A DNA stretch of 43,451 nt, from positions 1 to 43,451 of the IMG/VR virus record IMGVR_UViG_3300031651_000004; one strand, 5' to 3'. Position numbers and translations under genes: made by a program. This stretch comes from a virus. Below the pieces are notes generated by a model. It had not been told where the DNA came from, ran no database searches, and saw only the letters and a program-made list of their open reading frames with translations. Of the stretch, positions 1 to 9,304 are shown one piece after another (the stretch's first letter is position 1; each line of letters begins with the position of its first letter).

Positions 1-120
1 GGAAGTACATCCGGGTATTCAACAACTACCTGTTCCTGGCCGGGAACTCGACGTACCCCTCCCGTCTCTACTGGTCCAACCTCAAGGACTTCGAGACGTG
101 GGGCGGCTCGGACTTCATCG
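1..120. repeat. Terminal overlap repeat, left copy
   Basis: Bases 1-120 match 43332-43451 at 119 of 120 positions; the one difference is T108 versus G43439. Both copies lie in the same reading frame of the tail stabilisation gene, so the difference is Ser (TCG) versus Ala (GCG). This is what a circular or circularly permuted genome looks like when cut at an arbitrary point. The mismatch suggests strain variation in the sample, a sequencing error at a contig end, or true terminal redundancy. Confidence 0.95.
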
Positions 121-1004
121 ACATCAACCGTGAGGACGGCGATCCCATCACCGCGCTGTTCCTCTTGGGGGACTACCTCTACATCGGAAAGGAAGATACC
201 CTCTGGCGGCTCACCTACACGGGAGACTCGCTGTTCCCCTTCGAGTTACGCAAGGCGGCGGACGTAGGGGTGCGTTCCCACTGGTCGGTAGCGGGCATCT
301 CGGATGTCAAGTTCTTCCTCTCTGGGGATGGGGTCTACATGGTATCCGTAGACTCGCTCCCGCAGAAAATCAGTGAGCCCATCGAAACGAGTGATGAGTT
401 GCTCGGAACCGCCACGAGCCGGTGGGACAACGCCGTCGCTCTCTTCCAGCCGGACCGCCGGGAATACTGGCTGTTCATCGCCGGGAGCGGGCAAGTGACC
501 AACACGGTCGTCTATATGTTCGACGTGGGGTTACAGGCGTGGGCGAAGTGGACGGGGTGGAGTTTCAACGTAGTAGGTCAAGTGGAATCTGTGAGCAATA
601 CATGGACACCCTATGGAGGTGACTACTCAGGCAACATCTATGAGTTAGACTCAGGAACCAACGACAATGCTTCTGCGATCGATTTCCAGATAGAGACAGG
701 AGCGTATGATTATGGCTCACCCGCGTTGCGGAAACAACTCCGGCAGATATTCCTGTTCTGCTCGGAGGACTCGGCATGGACGATGGTCGTGAGCCACCGC
801 ACCGACTTCAACACCTGGAACAGCCAGACGATTCTCTCGACCGGGGATGAGACAAGCGGCTCGGGAATCCACAAACGCCGCATCTTCATCACCACGGACA
901 ACATCGGCTACTGGCACGAGTTGAAGTTCCGCAACAACGAAGCGGACAAGCCCTTGGTCATCTACGGATGGTCCCTGCTTCCGAAACCGGCGGGGGTGCA
1001 GTAG
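3..1004 (+). CDS. Tail stabilisation / hub protein, C-terminal part (continues from 43451)
   Basis: The frame is open from base 3 and is the direct continuation of the gene that starts at 41648 and runs off the right end. Joined across the circle it gives an 895-residue protein. This part carries repeated aromatic, Gly-rich strands such as YLFLAG, RLYWSNL, DGDPITAL, GDYLYIG and EDTLWRL. That pattern is typical of the beta-propeller-like stabilisation proteins of podoviruses (P22 gp10 or T7 gp12 type), which plug the portal-adaptor channel and hold the tail hub. The stop overlaps the GTG start of the fibre gene by one base (TAGTG). The family assignment rests on pattern recognition only. Confidence 0.75.
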   Translation, partial: KYIRVFNNYLFLAGNSTYPSRLYWSNLKDFETWGGSDFIDINREDGDPITALFLLGDYLYIGKEDTLWRLTYTGDSLFPFELRKAADVGVRSHWSVAGISDVKFFLSGDGVYMVSVDSLPQKISEPIETSDELLGTATSRWDNAVALFQPDRREYWLFIAGSGQVTNTVVYMFDVGLQAWAKWTGWSFNVVGQVESVSNTWTPYGGDYSGNIYELDSGTNDNASAIDFQIETGAYDYGSPALRKQLRQIFLFCSEDSAWTMVVSHRTDFNTWNSQTILSTGDETSGSGIHKRRIFITTDNIGYWHELKFRNNEADKPLVIYGWSLLPKPAGVQ

Positions 1005-2134
1005 TGCCAGCCGGGTTCCAGAAGATAGCCTTAAGCCGAAGGAAAGAAATAGGAGCCATCCTCAACGACCTCCAGCGTATCGAGATATGGTGGAACCAGC
1101 AGGGCTTCGGAACAACCGACGACATAGCCGACGTATCCACTTCCGCAGAATCGGCCGGAACCTCCAATCTGTTCGCCCGCGCCGATCACGTCCACCTTCT
1201 TGACCTGACCGACGCCGCGCTGCTGGAAGCCGTAGACGATGAAGTAGCGGGGCTGTTGCAGAACGCTTCCGGGGTGGTCTGGACCTACGACGATGAAGCG
1301 GGTACCCTGACCCCGGCAGTAGACCACGGAGGCTTGGGCGGGCTCACGGATGACGACCATGAGCAATACTTATTGGCGAACGCTACTCGCGGAGTAAGTG
1401 CGAATTGGGACATCGGGGACTACCAACTCCGGGCCAAGCAGTTCTACTCGGATACGGATGGAGTAACGGGAGGATTGCTTGGCGGGGCGAGCGGGGACGT
1501 TCAATGGTTCAGGAGTGGTGTAAATACATGGGGAACCGTAAACGATGTTGTTATCGGTGGTACCCCAACAACGACCCCGTATGACCTCGAAGTGTGGAGC
1601 AAGGCACGGCTCATATCGCAGAGTGGGGATACCTACCTAATCATCCGGCGCGAGTCTGCGGACGAGTGGTATCCGTCCATGATTTTCCAGAAAACCCGTG
1701 CCTCTTCCGCAATCTGCCAAAGCGGGGACTGGCTTGGCGAGTTCTCGTTTGCGGGTTCCGATGGTTCAACAACTCGGACTGCGGCATGGATTCGGGCGGC
1801 GGTTGACGGGACTCCGGGTGCGTCGGATATGCCGGGACGCCTCTCGTTTGCCACTACTCCGGATGGGTCTGTTACTCCCGTTGAGCGGGTTCGGATAAAC
1901 AACGTAGGCAACACCTCTCTCGGCACCCACTCTCTCTTGTTCGGCACCTTCGGTAGTGAAGATGTCAACCTCTACCGTAGTGCTGCTAACGTACTCAAGA
2001 CAGATGACGCGTTTGATGCGGCGCTTGGGTTCAAGGATGCAGGAGTACCGGGAATAGACACGACGTTCTTAGACCAGGATGGGAACACCATCACGGTTAG
2101 TGGAGGAATCGTAACGGCCAAGACTGCGCCGTAG
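1004..2134 (+). CDS. Tail fibre protein
   Basis: The GTG start at 1004 overlaps the upstream stop and follows GGGGGTG; it gives 376 residues. Typical fibre signatures are visible: LFARADHVH near residue 70, LTDDDHEQYLL near 115, and a shaft of short Gly/Asp-rich repeats. Next comes GRLSFATTPDG with VERVRINN near 300, and finally LYRSAANVLKTDDAF before a C-terminal FLDQDGNTITVSGG motif. These segments recur in trimeric fibres with triple-helical shafts. The first 40 residues (FQKIALSRRKEIGAILNDLQRIEIWW) are probably the virion-attachment helix. No chaperone domain is visible, and receptor binding is inferred from family and position. Confidence 0.85.
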   Translation: MPAGFQKIALSRRKEIGAILNDLQRIEIWWNQQGFGTTDDIADVSTSAESAGTSNLFARADHVHLLDLTDAALLEAVDDEVAGLLQNASGVVWTYDDEAGTLTPAVDHGGLGGLTDDDHEQYLLANATRGVSANWDIGDYQLRAKQFYSDTDGVTGGLLGGASGDVQWFRSGVNTWGTVNDVVIGGTPTTTPYDLEVWSKARLISQSGDTYLIIRRESADEWYPSMIFQKTRASSAICQSGDWLGEFSFAGSDGSTTRTAAWIRAAVDGTPGASDMPGRLSFATTPDGSVTPVERVRINNVGNTSLGTHSLLFGTFGSEDVNLYRSAANVLKTDDAFDAALGFKDAGVPGIDTTFLDQDGNTITVSGGIVTAKTAP

Positions 2135-2146
2135 GAGGGTTCACAA

Positions 2147-2365
2147 GTGGGTAAGAAGAACAAAGAGAAACCGGAACCGGCGAAGGCGAAGATCGCGGAG
2201 TTGCGCGTCATTCTGACCGAGTGCCGGGAGAACATCGGCAAACTGCGCGAGATGCTTCAGCGGGAAGCGGTGCGGGAGCAGCAGTTGATAGGAGCAATCG
2301 GGGTTCTGGCCGAGATGACTGGTGAGCCACCAAGTGAGCCCCCACAGAAAGAGGGTGAGCAGTAA
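2147..2365 (+). CDS. Small coiled-coil protein
   Basis: A 72-residue protein with a GTG start behind GGAGGG. A Lys-rich head (MGKKNKEKPEPAKAK) leads into a heptad-like helix (IAELRVILTECRENIGKLREMLQREAVREQQL) and a Pro/Glu tail. The stop overlaps the next ATG (TAATG). It sits between the fibre gene and Pro/Gln-rich structural genes, so a minor virion or assembly role is possible. I do not recognise the family. Confidence 0.7.
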   Translation: MGKKNKEKPEPAKAKIAELRVILTECRENIGKLREMLQREAVREQQLIGAIGVLAEMTGEPPSEPPQKEGEQ

Positions 2366-3027
2366 TGCCATTCGGAATGACGCCGGAAATCGAAGCCTAC
2401 TTGAAGTCTCTCGGCGGCGAGGGCTCCAAAGATTGGGGGAAGAATGACTGGTTGGAGTTCCTAAAGGGACAGATATCTTCCGGCCAGTTCGACCCCAAAA
2501 TGTTCCAGGCATACGGTTCGCTGGGCGGGGGACTCGACACGCTGATGCGGGCGATGACAGCGGGGATGATGGGCTATCAGCAACAGCAGGCCACGGAGTC
2601 GCAGGGCAGGACCAATGCGATTCGGCAGGCTTTGATGGCTCCCGGAGCGGAAGGGGGACCGTCTGCTATCTCCAACATGCTGAACCGCAAGTCGTTCTTC
2701 AATCCGTATTCAGGGTCACAGCAGGTGCCTAGCAATCCGTTGGCAGGGGTACAGTTTCCGGGGATGGGTGGGGGCTCACAGGGAACGCCCCAGCCTCCGG
2801 CTCCCCCGGCCCCACCGGCTCCCCAGCCGCCCCCGGCCGCCCCACCCCCGGTTCTGCCGGAGGAGCCGCTACCCCCAGGTAAGGGGGACGATGGGAGACT
2901 TCCGGGTGGGGATATGGTAAACGCGCTGATGGGCGGGGTTCCGAAACAGGCACCCGTGAACCCGAACACACAGAATCAATACTTAGCCTTCTTAGAAGCA
3001 CTCAGAAGGAGTGGTACCAATGGCTGA
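2365..3027 (+). CDS. Pro/Gly-rich putative virion protein
   Basis: 220 residues, starting at an ATG that overlaps the upstream TAA. The first 100 residues look globular (FGMTPEIEAYLKSLGGEG, WLEFLKGQISSGQFDPKMFQAYGSLGGG). Residues 130-175 are almost only Pro, Ala and Gly (PPAPPAPPAPQPPPAAPPP), a flexible linker, followed by a short C-terminal helix (QYLAFLEALRRSG). The neighbours are Gln-rich and large virion proteins, so this is probably an internal or ejected virion component. No enzymatic motif is visible. Confidence 0.75.
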   Translation: MPFGMTPEIEAYLKSLGGEGSKDWGKNDWLEFLKGQISSGQFDPKMFQAYGSLGGGLDTLMRAMTAGMMGYQQQQATESQGRTNAIRQALMAPGAEGGPSAISNMLNRKSFFNPYSGSQQVPSNPLAGVQFPGMGGGSQGTPQPPAPPAPPAPQPPPAAPPPVLPEEPLPPGKGDDGRLPGGDMVNALMGGVPKQAPVNPNTQNQYLAFLEALRRSGTNG

Positions 3028-4747
3028 GACATGGACCCGTTCCTACCCCATGCCCGAGGATATCATCGGCCCCGCAGACCCGACGCTGGCGTCTGTCTTC
3101 GGTGGGGTGGGTGGAGAAAATACCATCGGTGGTCCCACTCCGGGTATTCAGCAGGTCGGACCATTCCAGCGCCCCGGTAGCGGCCAGGACCTGAACCTCC
3201 CGACACAGGAGGGGCAGACTGGTGGGGGGCGCATGGACCCCGACCTAACCGTACCACCTCCGGGGGGTAGTCCCGGTGTGCCTCCACCGAACGAACCGCT
3301 GCCACCACCGGACATGGGTGTACCGCCCCCGGAGACGACCATGCCTCCACCGGAGACACAGCCGCCGGGGTTCGACTACGGCACGTTCGAGCAGATGTTC
3401 CAGCAGTACCTCGACCCGTTCCAGCAGCAGTTGGGTCAGTTGGGACAGCAGATGAGCCAGTACGAACAGACGCTTCAGGGGCTTCAGGGCTCACCGGACT
3501 ACTCCGAGCAGTTGGCCGCGCTGTTGAGTGGTCAGCAGGGACTCGGGAGTCAACTTGGCGGGTTCCAGATGCCGGACTACTCCCAGCAGTTACAGCAGTT
3601 ACTGGCTGGACAGCAGGGGTTGGGTTCACAACTCGGGGGGCTGGATACGTTCACGGGTCCTGAACAGCAGGATTTCATGTCACAACTGCAAGGGTCTTTG
3701 GGCTCACAGGGCCAGAACCCGGAACAGTTCCAGCAGATACTCGACCTGCTCAATCAGATGGGCTCACAGGCTTCCGGTGGAACTGGAGGAACCGGCGGAG
3801 GGACCGGGGAAGGTACGGGCGGGGGGACAGGCATAGACCTACCCGAGCCGGAGCCCCCGGCGGAGCCGATTCCGGGCGAGTACGATGCGCAGCAGCCGGA
3901 GAACCCCTATGAGCCATCACCCGAACTCATGCAGCAACTCCAAGACCTCTTCGGTCAGTTAGGACAGAGCCCAGCAGATACCCTACCCGGAGAGATGTAC
4001 GGAAGAGAATACCAGCAGCAGGCCAACCAAGCCCTGCTCAACGCCATCATGGGGCAGAACACCTTCGGCGGACTCTCCCCGGAAACGGCAGGGCTATTCA
4101 GCGAGTCGGCACAGGCCATCCGTGGACTCCAGCCGGGTATCTCCAATGAGCAGACCCAGCGGGAGATATCGCAGTTCGAGCAGCAGTTGGACCAGAAGGG
4201 GTTGCAGGAGAAGAACGCGCTGGAGGCCCGGCTGAACAAACTCGGGGTTCTGACCAGTGGGATCACAGGAGCCCGAGGAGTAGACCTGAACACAATGCTC
4301 CAGCAGGAGCGAGGCAACTTCCTGACCAACACACTCGGAGAGTTGGAGCGCAGACGGTTCGATGAGGGGTCACAGCGGGCAGGGATGCTTGGCTCACTAG
4401 GACAGGCCGCTGCCGGGACCGAGATGGGAGCCTCACAGTTGGGCTTCGATCAGCAGTTGGGGCAGAACCAGCAGTTGCAGAGTCTGCTCGGACAGCAGTT
4501 CGGCCAGAACATGCAGGACGCGCAGTTCCAGCAGCAGTTGTTCGAGAGCGGGATGGGCCAGCAGAACCAGAACCTCCAGATGGCTCTTTCCCTGCTGGGG
4601 ATGGGGGACATGGGCTTCCCACAGGGACAGTACACACAGAGTCAGGATAACAACGCTTCCTTACAGGGGCTTTTGGGCTCACTGCTTGGAACCGGCGCAG
4701 GTGGTATGTTCGGGAGCGATGCCTTCTGGAAGTCAATCTTCGGATAA
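3020..4747 (+). CDS. Gln/Pro/Gly-rich putative internal virion protein
   Basis: I start at ATG 3020, behind a near-perfect AGAAGGAG site and overlapping the preceding stop by eight bases; this gives 575 residues. Residues 1-110 are Pro-rich (PPPDMGVPPPETTMPPPETQPPG). Residues 120-240 are Gln-rich, with tandem units around QLAALLSGQQGLGSQLGG and QQLLAGQQGLGSQLGG. A Gly/Thr linker follows near 255-270, and then a Gln-rich helical region with NQTLF-like amphipathic stretches. This composition is seen in podovirus internal or ejected proteins and in low-complexity virion proteins. Its DNA carries many GGCTCAC heptamers as Gly-Ser codons. Confidence 0.75.
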   Translation: MAETWTRSYPMPEDIIGPADPTLASVFGGVGGENTIGGPTPGIQQVGPFQRPGSGQDLNLPTQEGQTGGGRMDPDLTVPPPGGSPGVPPPNEPLPPPDMGVPPPETTMPPPETQPPGFDYGTFEQMFQQYLDPFQQQLGQLGQQMSQYEQTLQGLQGSPDYSEQLAALLSGQQGLGSQLGGFQMPDYSQQLQQLLAGQQGLGSQLGGLDTFTGPEQQDFMSQLQGSLGSQGQNPEQFQQILDLLNQMGSQASGGTGGTGGGTGEGTGGGTGIDLPEPEPPAEPIPGEYDAQQPENPYEPSPELMQQLQDLFGQLGQSPADTLPGEMYGREYQQQANQALLNAIMGQNTFGGLSPETAGLFSESAQAIRGLQPGISNEQTQREISQFEQQLDQKGLQEKNALEARLNKLGVLTSGITGARGVDLNTMLQQERGNFLTNTLGELERRRFDEGSQRAGMLGSLGQAAAGTEMGASQLGFDQQLGQNQQLQSLLGQQFGQNMQDAQFQQQLFESGMGQQNQNLQMALSLLGMGDMGFPQGQYTQSQDNNASLQGLLGSLLGTGAGGMFGSDAFWKSIFG

Positions 4748-4759
4748 GGGTGATGATAG

Positions 4760-5911
4760 ATGCCTAGAGGAACGAACAGGGGACCAGGGGCGTTCGCGGC
4801 CGGGTTCGAGCAGACCTTCCCGCAGATGCTGGCGATGATGCTGCAAAGGAGCCAACAGAACAAGTCTCTGGAGGAGCAGAAGCGTCAGTTCGACCTTCTC
4901 CAGCGGGAACGTCAGGATGAGCGGCTCCAAAACACACGCGACGCCAATACCGCCCGCGTTGACGAGTCCCGGCGATACTGGCAGGATCGGTCAAGGGGAC
5001 AACAGCGGGACCAGGGGGTCCGCATGGACCAGTGGAGCGACCGCGCACTTGAGTCCGGGGTGAACCCCATAGAGTTCCTGCGTACCGCAACGCAAAAGGT
5101 TGACGTACCGGCCTTGCGGCTTCCGTTCCGTGGGTTCATGGGCTTCAAGGGAGGGGAAGAACCACGGGCCATTGGGCAGGTAGAGAAGTTCGACCCGCTA
5201 TCCGAGGAGGCTATGGCCCTGTTCGACGCCGCGCAGAAGAGGGGCGAGGAACAGGCAATGCTCCGAGACTTCCAGAAGCAGATGGAACTCGACAGCGACG
5301 ACGCGAAACTGGTCATGGACGCGGTGAAGGAGGGCCGGGCCATGTACCAGACCAACCTTGAGCAAGCGAACATGACAAGTGACGGGGTGAACCCTGCGGG
5401 TATCGCCGTAGACACCATCGGGTACATCCGGTCCATGCTTCCCGAGAGGCTATGGGACAAGTTCAACACCAACGAGTTCGCCCGTGGGTTCCTCGGTGCG
5501 CCAGCGGAGTACGCCAAGCAGTTGTGGGATTCCACGACAGGAACGTCGGTGGCGGACCGGGCTACCCGAGCGGCGGAACAGGTGGACGCCCTCCGTGAGC
5601 AAAGAGTCTCCGACGAATACGTCGGCGCCCTGTTGGACGAACTGGTAAGACTGGCCGAGCAATCCGATGAGCAGGAAATGGCCGCTTCTGGGGTTGGTAC
5701 TGGACCGATGCCAGATATGATGGGACTATCGGGGCTCATGGCCGACCGCCCTGAGTGGCTACAGAACAATCGTGTAGCAAGGATGTACGAACAGACGTTC
5801 GGGAAAGACGTTCCGAAGGGCCTGACGCCCCAGCAGTTCTCGTCAAAGGACCAGGAACTTGCTCTTGCCATGCGTCGGTTGCAGCAGTTCAACCGGAACC
5901 CGAACAGGTAA
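4760..5911 (+). CDS. Putative virion structural protein
   Basis: 383 residues, mostly predicted helical. The N-terminus (FEQTFPQMLAMMLQRSQQNKSLEEQKRQ) runs into a long charged coiled coil (RQFDLLQRERQDERLQNTRD) to about residue 100. Acidic helical segments follow, and a C-terminal segment reads GKDVPKGLTPQQFSSKDQELALAMRRLQQ. It is co-directional and tightly packed with the flanking virion genes: 12 bp from the upstream stop and 3 bp to the next start. An internal or ejected virion role is inferred from position. I recognise no family. Confidence 0.75.
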   Translation: MPRGTNRGPGAFAAGFEQTFPQMLAMMLQRSQQNKSLEEQKRQFDLLQRERQDERLQNTRDANTARVDESRRYWQDRSRGQQRDQGVRMDQWSDRALESGVNPIEFLRTATQKVDVPALRLPFRGFMGFKGGEEPRAIGQVEKFDPLSEEAMALFDAAQKRGEEQAMLRDFQKQMELDSDDAKLVMDAVKEGRAMYQTNLEQANMTSDGVNPAGIAVDTIGYIRSMLPERLWDKFNTNEFARGFLGAPAEYAKQLWDSTTGTSVADRATRAAEQVDALREQRVSDEYVGALLDELVRLAEQSDEQEMAASGVGTGPMPDMMGLSGLMADRPEWLQNNRVARMYEQTFGKDVPKGLTPQQFSSKDQELALAMRRLQQFNRNPNR

Positions 5912-5914
5912 GTC

Positions 5915-8551
5915 ATGCCTTACGGTGAGCAAGAACCGCTAGACTATCAGGCCAGAAGGCAGGCGTTCCGCAACCGGATGGAAGAACTCTCCATGCGTCG
6001 CCGTGGTGTAGACGCTCGTGGGTTCATCGAAGGAGAGGAGAAAAAGAACGAGTCTGTCCTGACCAAGATATTTGATGTTTTGCAACGCCCCCTGTACGCT
6101 ACGGTAGGAGCCGTAGAAGAAGTCAAGGAAGGGGGGGGAGCATCAGACGCAGCCAACCGAGCGTTCACGGAACTGTTCAGCGGATTGGGCGGGCTCCAGG
6201 GCCAGAAAGAAACCTTCGGGGACCTGCTCCGTCAGGAGGGTGTGACGGGAGCGGGGGCCGCTATCGGTGGGTTCGCCGCAGACGTACTTCTCGACCCGCT
6301 CACATGGGTAGGCCCCGGACTGTTCAAGGCTACTGCGAAGGGCATCTCCAAGATTCCAGGCGCGGCCCGTGCGGGAGCGGCGATCCGTGCATCTGCCCCG
6401 GCCCAAACCCTCGGTCGTGCGTTCGTTCCCAACTTCGCACTCCGGCAGGCAGGGGAAGCAGGAGAAGCAGTCATCCGGGCAGAGCGGGCGGCAAGGGTGT
6501 TCGAGCGGGAGCAGGGGGTTCTACTGGCATCATCGTTGGAGGATGCGGTCAAGGGAGCCTCAATGGAGGACTTGAAACTCGTCGGAAGGGCGATGGGCTC
6601 ACAGATATCGGTTGACGACCTCCCGGCCGACCTCCGTATGGTCCACGACAAGTTCAGGACCATCTTCGATGAGATAGAGACACTGGATGTAGCCGCCGGG
6701 GTGCTGGACGAGTCTCTGCTCCGTGATGCGTACATGACGGGGATGTATCCAGAGGGTTCCTTCCTCGGCCGCATCTTCGGGCAGTCGCGCAGGGCAGGCA
6801 AGCAGCCGTTCCAGCGGGCCAAGACCTACGCCACCATCGCAGAGCGCGAAGCCGCCGGGGTTCCTACCGAGTTCAACATCGCCCGTCTTGCGTCCTATCG
6901 GGGAGCCCAAAGCATCCGAGCCCGCTCCACCAAAGAGTTCATGGACCGGGTACTGACAGACGTTGGAAAGAAGTACGTCGGAAGCAAGGCACCCCACGCC
7001 CTCCCGGAAGGGATGTCCCTGTTCCTGCCCCGTGGAGCCCTCCGGCTGTTCCAGGCAGACACCATCCCGCAGGCCCTTGTGAACGCCGCACGAAAGAGCG
7101 GAGAAGCGTTCCTCGAAGTCGGACTGGATGACCTGCGGAAGATTCCAGCACTCGGTAAGGCCCCGGTCTACATGATGCCCACGGAGATCGTGGAACACCT
7201 CAACTCGGTGAACCGCACGTTCTTCTCCGACGAAGCGACGAAGGGACTGCTCGGTGCGTTCGACAAGGTGATGAACGTATGGAAGGGCCACGCTACGGCG
7301 GTCAACCCCGGATTCCACTTCCGCAATATGTATTCCAACTGGTTCCTCAACGGCCTCGGCGGACTGGACATCACGGATGTCGGTCCGTACATCGCCGCGA
7401 CCAAGATGCAGTGGATGATGCGTGAGCCCGGATTGCGGGGGCTCATCAAGGGTGATGTGGGGGAGTTGGCAAAGAGGTTCATCAAGACCTCGAACGGGCA
7501 GAAGTATTCCTACGCCGACGTTATGCGTATGGCGATGGAGAAGGAAGTCTACAACACCGGATGGATGGGGGCGGACATCCCTGAGTACGTCAAGGGGATG
7601 CTCGTGAACGCTTCCACTCCTTCCGGGAACAAGATTCTCGCCCGGATGAACCCACTGTCCCAGCAGTTCGCCCCCCTCCGTGCCGGGCGCAAGATGGGTA
7701 CGGCCATCGAGAACAACGCCCGACTCGCCCTGTTCGTAGATCAACTCAAGAAGGGCATAGACCCCGAGCAGGCGGCCACGCACGTCAAGAAGTTCCTGTT
7801 CGACTACCACGAGTTGACGCCGTTCGAGAAGAACGTGATGAAGCGGCTCATCCCCTTCTACACCTGGATGCGGAAGAACATCCCCCTCCAGTTGGAGCAG
7901 TTGGCGAAGCAACCCCATCGGTATGCCGCCGTTGCGAAGGGGATATCCGAGATAGAGGGCTCCATCGAGAAGGACGCCTATCTGGACAAGGTGATGCTCC
8001 CGAAGTGGATGCAGGACCTGAACGTGGTCCAGTTGCCGGGCTCTATCCGTGGGCGCGAGGTGTTCCTGAACCCGAACCTTCCGTTCCAGGACCTGAACCG
8101 GCTCGGGGAGTGGAGGGACCTGTTCTCGTCACTGGCCCCGCCCATCAAGGTTGCCATTGAAGAGGCTACCAACAAAGATATCTACTTCGACCGGCCCATC
8201 GAGGAGTATCCGGGACAGTTGCGTACCACCCCGGAGGTAGACATGCTGACACAACTCATGGAAGAAGCTGGGTACGATGGTCCCCACGCTGTTCCAGCCC
8301 GGTGGGCGCACCTCATCGGTAACGTCAGCCCGTTCCTGCGGAACGTATCGCAGGCTACGCAGATAGGAACGGAGTTGGGAACGGGGCAGGCCCCGGACCC
8401 GTACAACATGGCCCGGCTGATGAGCATGGGAGTAGGGATAAAGCCCATTCCGTATTCACGAGCCAGAGCGCAGAAGAACCAGATATACCGGAACCGTGAC
8501 TTGCTGGAGGCGTTGCGGCGCAAACTTCGAGAGGACGAACGGTACAAATGA
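5915..8551 (+). CDS. Large virion protein (putative ejected/internal protein)
   Basis: 878 residues, the longest single-frame gene in the window. Residues 100-165 are Ala/Gly-rich and hydrophobic (GVTGAGAAIGGFAADVLLDPLTW, FKATAKGISKIPGAARAGAAI), a membrane-active-looking segment. Further on come NPGFHFRNMYSNWFLNG near 470 and ENNARLALFVDQLKKG near 605. Then FLFDYHELTPFEKNVMKRLIPFYTWMRKN lies near 630-660. The last combination, in particular D-Y-x-x-L-T then PFYTWMRKN, recurs in very large phage virion and polyvalent proteins. DNA-ejection function is inference; no lytic transglycosylase motif is seen. The TGA overlaps the next ATG (ATGA). Confidence 0.8.
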   Translation: MPYGEQEPLDYQARRQAFRNRMEELSMRRRGVDARGFIEGEEKKNESVLTKIFDVLQRPLYATVGAVEEVKEGGGASDAANRAFTELFSGLGGLQGQKETFGDLLRQEGVTGAGAAIGGFAADVLLDPLTWVGPGLFKATAKGISKIPGAARAGAAIRASAPAQTLGRAFVPNFALRQAGEAGEAVIRAERAARVFEREQGVLLASSLEDAVKGASMEDLKLVGRAMGSQISVDDLPADLRMVHDKFRTIFDEIETLDVAAGVLDESLLRDAYMTGMYPEGSFLGRIFGQSRRAGKQPFQRAKTYATIAEREAAGVPTEFNIARLASYRGAQSIRARSTKEFMDRVLTDVGKKYVGSKAPHALPEGMSLFLPRGALRLFQADTIPQALVNAARKSGEAFLEVGLDDLRKIPALGKAPVYMMPTEIVEHLNSVNRTFFSDEATKGLLGAFDKVMNVWKGHATAVNPGFHFRNMYSNWFLNGLGGLDITDVGPYIAATKMQWMMREPGLRGLIKGDVGELAKRFIKTSNGQKYSYADVMRMAMEKEVYNTGWMGADIPEYVKGMLVNASTPSGNKILARMNPLSQQFAPLRAGRKMGTAIENNARLALFVDQLKKGIDPEQAATHVKKFLFDYHELTPFEKNVMKRLIPFYTWMRKNIPLQLEQLAKQPHRYAAVAKGISEIEGSIEKDAYLDKVMLPKWMQDLNVVQLPGSIRGREVFLNPNLPFQDLNRLGEWRDLFSSLAPPIKVAIEEATNKDIYFDRPIEEYPGQLRTTPEVDMLTQLMEEAGYDGPHAVPARWAHLIGNVSPFLRNVSQATQIGTELGTGQAPDPYNMARLMSMGVGIKPIPYSRARAQKNQIYRNRDLLEALRRKLREDERYK

Positions 8552-8826
8552 CACCTACAGAAGTAGGAATCGCGGTCAACATCGCTATCAACTTAGGAGC
8601 GTTGGGGTATGCGTTTGGCTCACTAGGGGCGAAGGTGAAACGGAACGTGGACGACATACAGGGGCTGTTCAGGAACCGAGAGATGGACCGAGAGGCCCTG
8701 AACAAAAGCCTTGGTGCCGTAGAGGGTAAGCAGGGGCAGGCTCACGGTCGCCTCCGGGAAACACTGGACAAACACGAGACGCGCATCACCCGGATGGAGG
8801 CCAAAGCGAACGGAGCAAAGGCATGA
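8548..8826 (+). CDS. Small membrane protein with coiled coil, lysis cassette
   Basis: 92 residues. One hydrophobic segment at about residues 6-28 (VGIAVNIAINLGALGYAFGSL) is followed by a charged coiled coil (NREMDREALNKSLGAVEGKQG, LRETLDKHETRITRMEAK). It overlaps the upstream stop by ATGA and the endolysin start by four bases. A single membrane helix plus coiled coil directly before an endolysin suggests a holin- or antiholin-like role, but sequence alone does not establish it. Confidence 0.75.
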   Translation: MTPTEVGIAVNIAINLGALGYAFGSLGAKVKRNVDDIQGLFRNREMDREALNKSLGAVEGKQGQAHGRLRETLDKHETRITRMEAKANGAKA

Positions 8827-9191
8827 GTTGGCCCACCGACCTCAAGTTCTTCGACCGGAGCGAGTTTGACGGCCCTGACGAGATGGACGAGGGGTTCCTT
8901 CGGACGCTGGACCTCGCCCGGCACTACGCCGGAATCCCCTTTATCATCACATCCGACTTCCGCACCGCCGTCCACAACGCAGATATCGGGGGGGCCAAAG
9001 ACTCCCCGCACCTCTACGGGAAAGCCGTGGACATCCGCGTCCACAACTCCCGAGAGCGGTTCATGATCGTCCATGCCCTGCTACGGGCCGGGTTCCGAAG
9101 AATCGGTGTGTATGACCATCACGTTCACTGTGATACCGTGAGCGATGATACACACCCTGAAACCGCCATGTGGGTAGGAACGTCCAAGTGA
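8823..9191 (+). CDS. Endolysin, M15-type peptidoglycan peptidase
   Basis: 122 residues, the usual size of single-domain phage M15 peptidases. It should cleave peptide cross-links of host peptidoglycan for lysis. The zinc-site pattern is intact: S-P-H63 with D70 (SPHLYGKAVD, H-x6-D) and H102-x-D104 (VHCD), plus the substrate-side SDFRT near residue 44. No signal peptide or wall-binding domain is seen, so export would depend on a holin. Its ATG lies inside the preceding gene's last codons. Four tiny membrane or lysis-type genes follow with coupled starts. Confidence 0.9.
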   Translation: MSWPTDLKFFDRSEFDGPDEMDEGFLRTLDLARHYAGIPFIITSDFRTAVHNADIGGAKDSPHLYGKAVDIRVHNSRERFMIVHALLRAGFRRIGVYDHHVHCDTVSDDTHPETAMWVGTSK

Positions 9192-9304
9192 AGTACGAGC
9201 GTCAGGAGCGCGGCAGGAAGTACGACCTTGTGCTGTTCGGCTTTCTAACATCCGTCCCGTTACTGTGCGTCGGCTTGATAGACCGGGGGTACGTCGATGT
9301 TTGA
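9188..9304 (+). CDS. 38-residue membrane protein
   Basis: A GTG start at 9188 overlaps the endolysin stop (GTGA). The product has a basic head (KYERQERGRKYD) and one hydrophobic helix (LVLFGFLTSVPLLCVGLI). The stop lies just past the ATG of the next membrane gene (overlap of eight bases). The coupled starts on both sides support translation. It is likely part of the lysis cassette. Confidence 0.65.
   Translation: MKYERQERGRKYDLVLFGFLTSVPLLCVGLIDRGYVDV

Noticed and set aside
6599-7918. 439-codon leftward frame
   Set aside because: Antisense shadow of the 878-residue virion gene; no start leader and no recognisable motifs.
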